The position numbers were made by a program, and so were the translations under genes. Source: Siphonodentalium dalli (taxonomy: Eukaryota > Mollusca > Scaphopoda > Gadilida > Siphonodentaliidae). Taken from it: a stretch of 64,000 bases of DNA. Numbering within the stretch: position 1 is the stretch's first letter; each line of letters begins with the position of its first letter. Below are positions 58,195-64,000 of the stretch, in pieces. Where the stretch lies: NCBI GenBank assembly GCA_032622095.1, contig CP136068.1, forward strand, positions 48,232,443 to 48,296,442, given 5' to 3'. The notes beneath the pieces are model-generated. The model worked only from the letters and a program-made list of their open reading frames with translations, had not been told where the DNA came from and searched no databases.

Positions 58195-58790
58195 AAGTAC
58201 ACATGTACAACCCACCCATTGCCTCAGTCACTCCATATGTACATAAACACAACACAAATGACAACATAGTCACCCACTTTATACACGTACACCTGATCAT
58301 ACAGCCATACTTGTTATACCCGTACAAACCACAAATGACGATACAGCCACGAGTCACCATGTATGAACACCAGGTATACACCTACACCCGACACATGGCC
58401 ATATAGTCACTATATGTATACATATTCACTACATTCACGATCATACACTCATTGTATACCTATTCACCTCACCATGGACCATACAGCCACTATGTGTATA
58501 CCTATTCGCCACAGCCATGACCATAGAGTCAATCCATGTATACATATGCATGTCACCAATGGTGAGCCCTTCCAGATAGCTAATACCATCACATACGACC
58601 ACTCATAAGTTCCACACTTGCCATCCTCATACACGCCACCCATGAGCATACATCTACTCCCCATACACCACCAATGATAACACATCCACAACATATATAA
58701 AGATACGTCCCACCGCTACCAACAGGGCACTCCCTATATACCCACACATCATTCGTGACCATACAATAAATCGCTGTATACCTATTATCC
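58195..58790 (-). repeat. Degenerate minisatellite, C/A-rich orientation
   Basis: The same minisatellite as 56440-58064 on the other strand (ATACAGCCACTATGTGTATACC, CACCNATGACCATA). It is only about 600 bases against about 1600 on the left, so the two halves have changed copy number independently. Confidence 0.85.
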
Positions 58791-60474
58791 TCATCTATGA
58801 TCATAGAGTAACTCCCTGGCTGCGACCTTGGCTTCCACCCTGTATCCAGTTGATAATTTTTATCATAATGGTCCAGACTACCCACATCCCATGGTTCATC
58901 TCAGTTCCGTTTCAAAGTTCTGCCCATTTCCTTTCAATAATATGGCCAGAATCACAAAAGAGGTTCTCGGCAAAATTCCATACTGCGACTTTAAAATGAA
59001 TTTGTTATGCCCCATACGGAACTAGGACAAAAATAATAAAAATAGTTGTCAGTTAATAAACTAACGCGTATAATAACCAAGTGAGTTACAATTTGCTTCC
59101 TTTTCGGATAACGCAGAGAATAATGTTCGGGATAAGTGTAAAAAATTGAATTTTTACAAATTTGGTTGCCATTTTGGAAGCCATCTTGAGCAATTTAGTC
59201 TATAAACATCGTATTGTGACACATTTAAGATAGGTCAAAACAATAAACACCTTTGATACCAAAGGTAGTTGCATTTTACTTGAAAAAATGGTCGAACCCT
59301 GAAAAGTTAATTTTTGCCGATATTTATGTCAAGTTTGTGAGAGAAAAATCCAATATATCTGGTGATGTCAGTGTTGACAATAGTAAAAATGACACATAGT
59401 GCATCAGACATCTTAGTATTCAATGTATAGAATACAGATTAGCCAATTGTATACATCAATCATAACTTGTAAGCGAATGCAGGACACCCTGGGGCAATAT
59501 TTACCATTTTCCATATTTTGGCAGCCATTTTGGCAGCTATTTTGAGCCAAGGTAAGATTTTTGGTCCCCGAGAGTTGGAATATTCATAGGTAATGATTTG
59601 CCTCAATTACATTACAATGTTCTTTTCATTTCTTGTTGAAATGTGACTAGAATCCCAATTGTGATTTTTTTGTAAACTTTTATACTGCGTTCTGTAAAAT
59701 CGAATTTTAGAGGGATCGGATGGGGCTATGAGCCAAATAATTCAATATTTAATTGCGCCAATGATCAGTTAATATACAAAACACAAAATAAACTCATATT
59801 ACGTAACTAGTTCCAAACAGCATGAATTGATCTAGAATATATTTGTGAAAAAATGTCATATTTTCAACTTCCGGCGGCCATTTTGGCGACCATATTGGAT
59901 GGTAAGTTTCAATTTTAGCTCAGAAAAGTGTCATTATGTCTTAGTTTTACGAAAATATATACATTTGTATACATTATACTTGATTTTCCCGCTATAATTT
60001 GCATAAAACTGATAAATACAACAAATCGTCTTTTTTAGTGGGTGTTCTACTTCCGGTCAATTTTTTTCCAAGTTCCACTCATTGAAAAGCTGGAACCAGC
60101 TAGATTCTCATTTAGAATATTTTGAACTACATCTGTGCCAATTTTGGTGCTTCTATCAAAAAGTTAACGATTTTTATGTTTTCCTGTAATTATAGTGGGG
60201 GGGGGCACTATAAACAGCGCTCTGCTTCCATCAATCACACTGCCATTATACGCCGTTACTATTTACGCGCCTTTAGTATCATAAGCTGGCACATATATAG
60301 GGACGGCGTATAAGGGGAGTGCGGTGGGGGTGCATGGCCTCTTGTATAACAATTGAAGCTACATTGAAAGGACCGCGCGATTTGTTTGTTTGAGTAGACC
60401 GTGTCGAGCTAGGAGATATCATTAAAATATTAGTTTGCCAGCCTTGGGAATTGGTGTGATTTACCATAAATACA

Positions 60475-61860
60475 ATATATAACTAACAGAACTTGTATCT
60501 GGAGAATCTGGAGGAACTGATGGACTATTTTTGGCAAAATTAGGATGGTTGTTGGTTACATGTCCAAATCCCTTATCATTCTGGCAGACCGACTTCTTCG
60601 TAATTCATGATCCACTTATACAATGTATATAATATAATAGTATGACACAATCGTGCGACTGCCACATTCGACTTTCCAAACACGTCTGCGAGTGACTTGG
60701 TTTGTGAAAACGGGTCACCCGTTAATCCCGTGCATGGGACCAGTCCGTGTTGTTTCGGACATATTTATTCACATTCAACGGAGATCATTGCATGGTTAAT
60801 ATTATCGGATTGTTAGGCGTGGCTAACGGGCTATTGTTTTGAATCTCGGCCAGTCTTCGACTCGATCGATTCTGGTAAAGAACTATTCGTGTGCTCTAAC
60901 CCTTACTTGTTTTAGGTAGTCTGCTTAGAACCGCCTCAGTTAGCGCCAATAATGCGAATAGTTTAGTCACATTATCGACTCATATTAATGAGGCGATGCT
61001 ATGACGATTATGTGAGGACAATGATACAAATAAGCCAATTCACTACTCCTCGGGACACCGTGTGTATGTCAACGAATTTGTCATTAGTACTCGGATAACA
61101 AACCAATTGTTGCCCTTCTTCTCAGGAGACGCTGATATTATTGCAACCTGCGCGAGAAAGGAATGCCCTCTTATTGTGAAATCCCGTGCTCGAGCGGGCG
61201 AACATCTCATTGTTACCCTTTAACACATTATCCTCCCTTCTGATTGGCTAAGGGTGTGTCACATGTCAGGACGCAAACCACTTGTTAACCTCGAGGGTAA
61301 CATTTCGAATGTTCTTGACCAGCGATGACAGTAACCATAGAACTACGAAGTACTAAACGAGCAGAGAATCCCTCACATCTCTCTGATAGTATCATAAACA
61401 CTCCTTTTATAAACCCCATATTTTCGTAACAATATCGAACTTTGCTCATTTTCAAAATTATTGTTTCTAATTTTCAATTACAACGCGTAGTGCATAAATG
61501 GTGTTATGACTGAGATGCATCCGTTGTATGGCGTACACTGTTCCTATTGGACCTTTTTATATCAATACCGAACACTATTGAACATGTAATTAAACATTAT
61601 TAGTGGAGCGGCCAAACGCCAAAAGTCGTCCGGTATCCCCTACCTACACTGTTAGAAATTACCGTCATAATCGACGTCATAATCGACGTCATTACCGTCA
61701 TAATCTACGGTCCCATACCGTTTCATCAGTTTGACGGTCCCATACTGTTGTTTTATGTGCCCATGAAAATTGTCTAAATTAAATATTTTCGTGATTCAAA
61801 GTCATGCCGTCAAAACTAAATAGTATATTTATCGGCGACCATATTATATCCCATATAAAA
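60475..61860. other. Intergenic, with dispersed repeat copy 2
   Basis: No gene recognised. 60908-61070 is the partner of 1888-2075. Near 61665-61720, GTCATAATCGACGTCATAATC and similar short repeats occur. Confidence 0.5.
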
Positions 61861-61862
61861 AT

Positions 61863-62165
61863 CCACCATGGTGCCCAAATGGTAATACCATGTTATACCA
61901 TGGTAACACCATGTGGTAGCATATTTATCATGGCACGAACATAGTAATAGAAATTTCACCATGGTATTTCACCATGATAGTTTGAACATTACCATGGTGT
62001 TACAGTGATAGACCATTTCACCATGTTAACTTACCATGGTTCAACCATGGTAACACCATATTGGTACCATATTTACCATGGTACGAGCATGGTGATAGAA
62101 ATTTCAACATAGTATTTCACCATGATAGTTTGACAATCATCATGTTGTTACTTTGGTATAGTGCC
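61863..62165. repeat. CCATGGT-rich repeat, two units of about 148 bp
   Basis: CCATGG or CATGGT occurs about every 15-25 bases. Two units line up with offset 148: ATATTTATCATGGCACGA at 61921 and ATATTTACCATGGTACGA at 62069, each followed by GTGATAGAAATTTCANCAT-type sequence and TTTCACCATGATAGTTTGA. Because CCATGG is self-complementary, the block can form many small stems. Confidence 0.85.
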
Positions 62166-62169
62166 CAAT

Positions 62170-62819
62170 ATTGTTTTCCTTTTGACAGTTGGCCAAGTAG
62201 TTCGCCAAATATCAGGTGTCGTTACCTAATGTTTAACTAAGCAAAGATAAATACAACTGTTTCGTGGTTGTACTGTTACTATGCTGAAGATAGTATGTAC
62301 AGGTACGAGTTCAGCTATATAGTTTACCATGGTAGAATAGAATATATATAATTTTATTAAATCTAAAACACCTCACGGGATATGAGATTACTCACATAAA
62401 CATGCATATATATATAACACATATCATAACAGTATTAACCTGAACCACGAATTATAATAACAAAGATAATGTCATTAACGATTAACAATAATAATCTTTA
62501 TCCTGTATTTAACATTTGTTATCGTACACCGGTGAGGTCACATGATTTATGTGTACCTAACCTTCACAATAAAAGTTACGAATGTTTTTGCAAATCACCG
62601 ATTTTACACGTGTGCTGACATTTTTATTTCGATAAAATCACTGCAATCACTGAATCAGACGTGTAGTGATATTGACGTCGATCGAACTAAACAGACGATA
62701 TATTACATAAATAACAACCATGGCGTGGTTGGGAGAGCAGATAAAATCAGGAGTAAAAGAGAAGATATGAAAATAAGCTGCGAAAGCATTCATGGTGTAT
62801 TGTTGAACTAATTCTTCAG
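62170..62819. other. Intergenic, no gene recognised
   Basis: AT-rich, with a TATATA run near 62406-62414. The frame at 62542-62811 (+) is unrecognised. Confidence 0.45.
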
Positions 62820-63026
62820 CTGCTTTCAACAAGTGGACAATTTATCAATAATAGCTTGAACATTTATTCTACATGTGAAAGAACGGCGGCTGAAATATCT
62901 GCTGCCAAAATTAGATTTGTGCCGGATGACTCCTACAAGGCTACATGTACATACGATGTGGTGCACTTTTTGCACAGTGGCATTGTGGACGAGTACCCCA
63001 AGTTCATTCCGGGCTTGGTTTGGTGA
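62820..63026 (+). CDS. Doubtful exon of unknown function
   Basis: An open stretch of 68 codons follows an acceptor-like CTAATTCTTCAG and ends at TGA 63024. It includes STCERTAAEISAAKIRFV, DDSYKATCTYDVVHFL and DEYPKFIPGLVW. The composition looks protein-like but no family is recognised and there is no linked exon. Confidence 0.2.
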   Translation: MLSTSGQFINNSLNIYSTCERTAAEISAAKIRFVPDDSYKATCTYDVVHFLHSGIVDEYPKFIPGLVW

Positions 63027-63905
63027 TCGATACTGTTACCTGTTGGATTGTGGACAGTTGTTAAGACGGTCTGATTTCGGTTCCTTTGATAACCGGACAA
63101 GTTTGAATTCTGCTAAAACGGGCTTAATCATTGACAATTTCCACTAAATTCGAGAGTAGATATTCATGCCAATCGATTCATGGCATGATCCAGGGTCTGA
63201 CTTCATTCGACTCCGGGCTGATGTTGAAATTGAAAGTGTTGTGACATAGTATCAAAACACTGGCACATTTATGACACAAGAGGATACAGGTACAATTAAC
63301 ACGAGCTTCGATGTCAACCAATAGTGACAATAATAACAACAACACAATCCAGTTGACATTGTTCTGAATCTGATTGTTTCAAAGCACATGCATGTACATT
63401 TACAAGAGAGGATGTACATGTACATGTACTGTACGCACCAGTGTAATTCACAAGAGCTTCAATGTCAACAACACGTAAACAATTAACAGACGCCGTGCAG
63501 TGATGGGTGATCACATATCTACAATTCCAACTTTACAATTACACGGACCAATTCATCCCGTGTTCATCAATTTGTATTGAAACGTGTGGATATGAGACAT
63601 TGTCATCATTCGCCATGGTATCGTCAAGTTATTACGACAATTTACCGGGAGTACATTATTGGTTGGATGTTCTTATCAAACTATCTTTGGCTGACTCACG
63701 GATATTGATAATAAGTGTCGTGATACCAGCAGTATACAGTTTGATGCATCATGCTTTAACATTTCATGGAAAATGTGTGACTACAGGAGAACATTGTCGC
63801 CAAGTCATTGCGCACAGTTATTATGGGATCTGCTTTTGTCTTGAAGGTTCCTATCCCAACTAGCTGTTATTGATATACAGTACCAGTCAAAAGAAGTGGT
63901 ATATT
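63027..63905. other. Intergenic, no gene recognised
   Basis: Contains ACATGTACATGTACTGTACG simple repeat near 63412-63435 and a degenerate doubled phrase GAGCTTCRATGTCAAC (63304 and 63452). The 118-codon frame at 63507-63863 (+) has a hydrophobic middle but no recognisable family. Confidence 0.4.
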
Positions 63906-63907
63906 AA

Positions 63908-64000
63908 GCACGCTATTTTCGCGCCCAATATCGCAATAATATTGCAAGTGGAAACACTTGTAAGCATGTCGCTTGTGATATTATTGCAATATTTTGCGCT
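63908..64000. repeat. Palindrome at the window end
   Basis: AGCACGCTATTTTCGCGCCC plus CAATATCGCAATAATATTGC is mirrored by GATATTATTGCAATATTTTG and CGCT after a short spacer with CACTTG/CAAGTG arms. The element may continue past the window. Confidence 0.7.

Larger units (their letters stand above)
55010..60470. mobile_element. Giant imperfect palindrome (foldback element, about 5.4 kb)
   Basis: The whole stretch folds on itself. The outer left arm 55010-56440 is matched in inverted order by 58790-60470. Matched pairs include ATCAATTCCCAAGACTGGCA with 60434-60462, TAGCTTCAATTG with 60346-60357, GGCCGCCGGAAGTTGAAAAT with 59865-59885, TCACAATTGGGATTCTAGTC with 59648-59667, GCTCAAGATGGCTTCCAAAA with 59173-59192, and AACCTCTTTTGTGATT with 58948-58963. 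The inner parts are minisatellites of opposite strand and the centre is a hairpin around 58065-58194. The arms differ by roughly 10-20% and by indels, so they are old or independently evolving. No transposase or other gene is present; the many small frames are products of the repetition. Confidence 0.9.

Noticed and set aside
56589-58885. Many 60-100 codon frames on both strands
   Set aside because: All come from the degenerate minisatellite (Met/Tyr/Gly/Val or His/Thr/Pro-rich) and are not genes.
63507-63863. 118-codon frame (+) with a hydrophobic centre
   Set aside because: No recognisable family and no linked exons. Kept only as a note in the intergenic entry.
1-64000. CRISPR array, prophage, bacterial operon or rRNA genes
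   Set aside because: No regularly spaced repeats with unique spacers, no operon-like gene packing and no rRNA-like sequence; the window is eukaryotic repeat-rich DNA.

Overview
The window looks like nuclear DNA of an invertebrate animal, most likely a lophotrochozoan and probably a mollusc. This is inferred from interrupted genes with GT-AG introns, AT-rich intergenic DNA with many ACATGTAC-type motifs, RNase H-less non-LTR retrotransposons with C-terminal zinc knuckles, a LINE with a 2A-like motif, and repeat families ending in GGTGAGCTAAAAA that I associate with marine molluscs. There are no bacterial operons, no viral genome and no CRISPR array. Most of the 64 kb is transposon debris, dispersed duplications and structured repeats; host coding sequence is sparse.

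Layout. 1-14 kb: one well-supported host gene, a C-type lectin domain (CTLD) on the + strand split between an exon at 1492-1713 and a terminal exon at 13688-13902, with matching splice phase. Its ~12-kb intron holds a decayed MULE-type transposase with a SWIM zinc finger (about 3.83-5.05 kb), a LINE whose reverse transcriptase has lost its catalytic box (5.44-6.95 kb), and a better preserved LINE on the - strand (7.64-10.50 kb). 14-21.7 kb: broken LINE ORF1 pieces on both strands, a mosaic of short duplications with a strong hairpin, and the 5' half of a LINE whose ORF2 starts with a hydrophobic segment plus a 2A-like motif and an endonuclease. 21.7-22.4 kb: a cluster of CTCC/GGAG near-palindromes. 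22.6-25.4 kb: a tandem duplication of about 1.3 kb, one copy carrying a MITE and the other keeping the empty site.

26-45 kb contains no recognisable gene. It holds foldback elements, a tRNA-derived SINE, blocks of a 'gagttatggccctgg' repeat family, a 1.6-1.9 kb duplication (29.4-31.0 and 39.1-41.1 kb), a 161-bp tandem array, several MITEs and a foldback element whose ends are 16-bp satellites (43.25-44.18 kb). 45.2-47.8 kb is a nearly complete + strand LINE RT ORF with the YADD box but two frameshifts.

49.9-53.5 kb holds scattered exon candidates of one or more secreted proteins: a phase 1-1 exon, a possible signal-peptide exon, a convincing PAN/apple-like exon and a Cys-containing terminal exon. 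55.0-60.5 kb is the most striking structure: a ~5.4-kb imperfect palindrome with arms of about 1.5 kb, a minisatellite that itself reverses strand in the middle, and a short spacer. The last 3.5 kb holds a CCATGG-rich repeat, one doubtful exon and a palindrome at the window edge.

All calls come from reading the sequence and translations by eye. No homology search or folding program was run, and repeat boundaries are good to roughly 10-50 bases unless stated.
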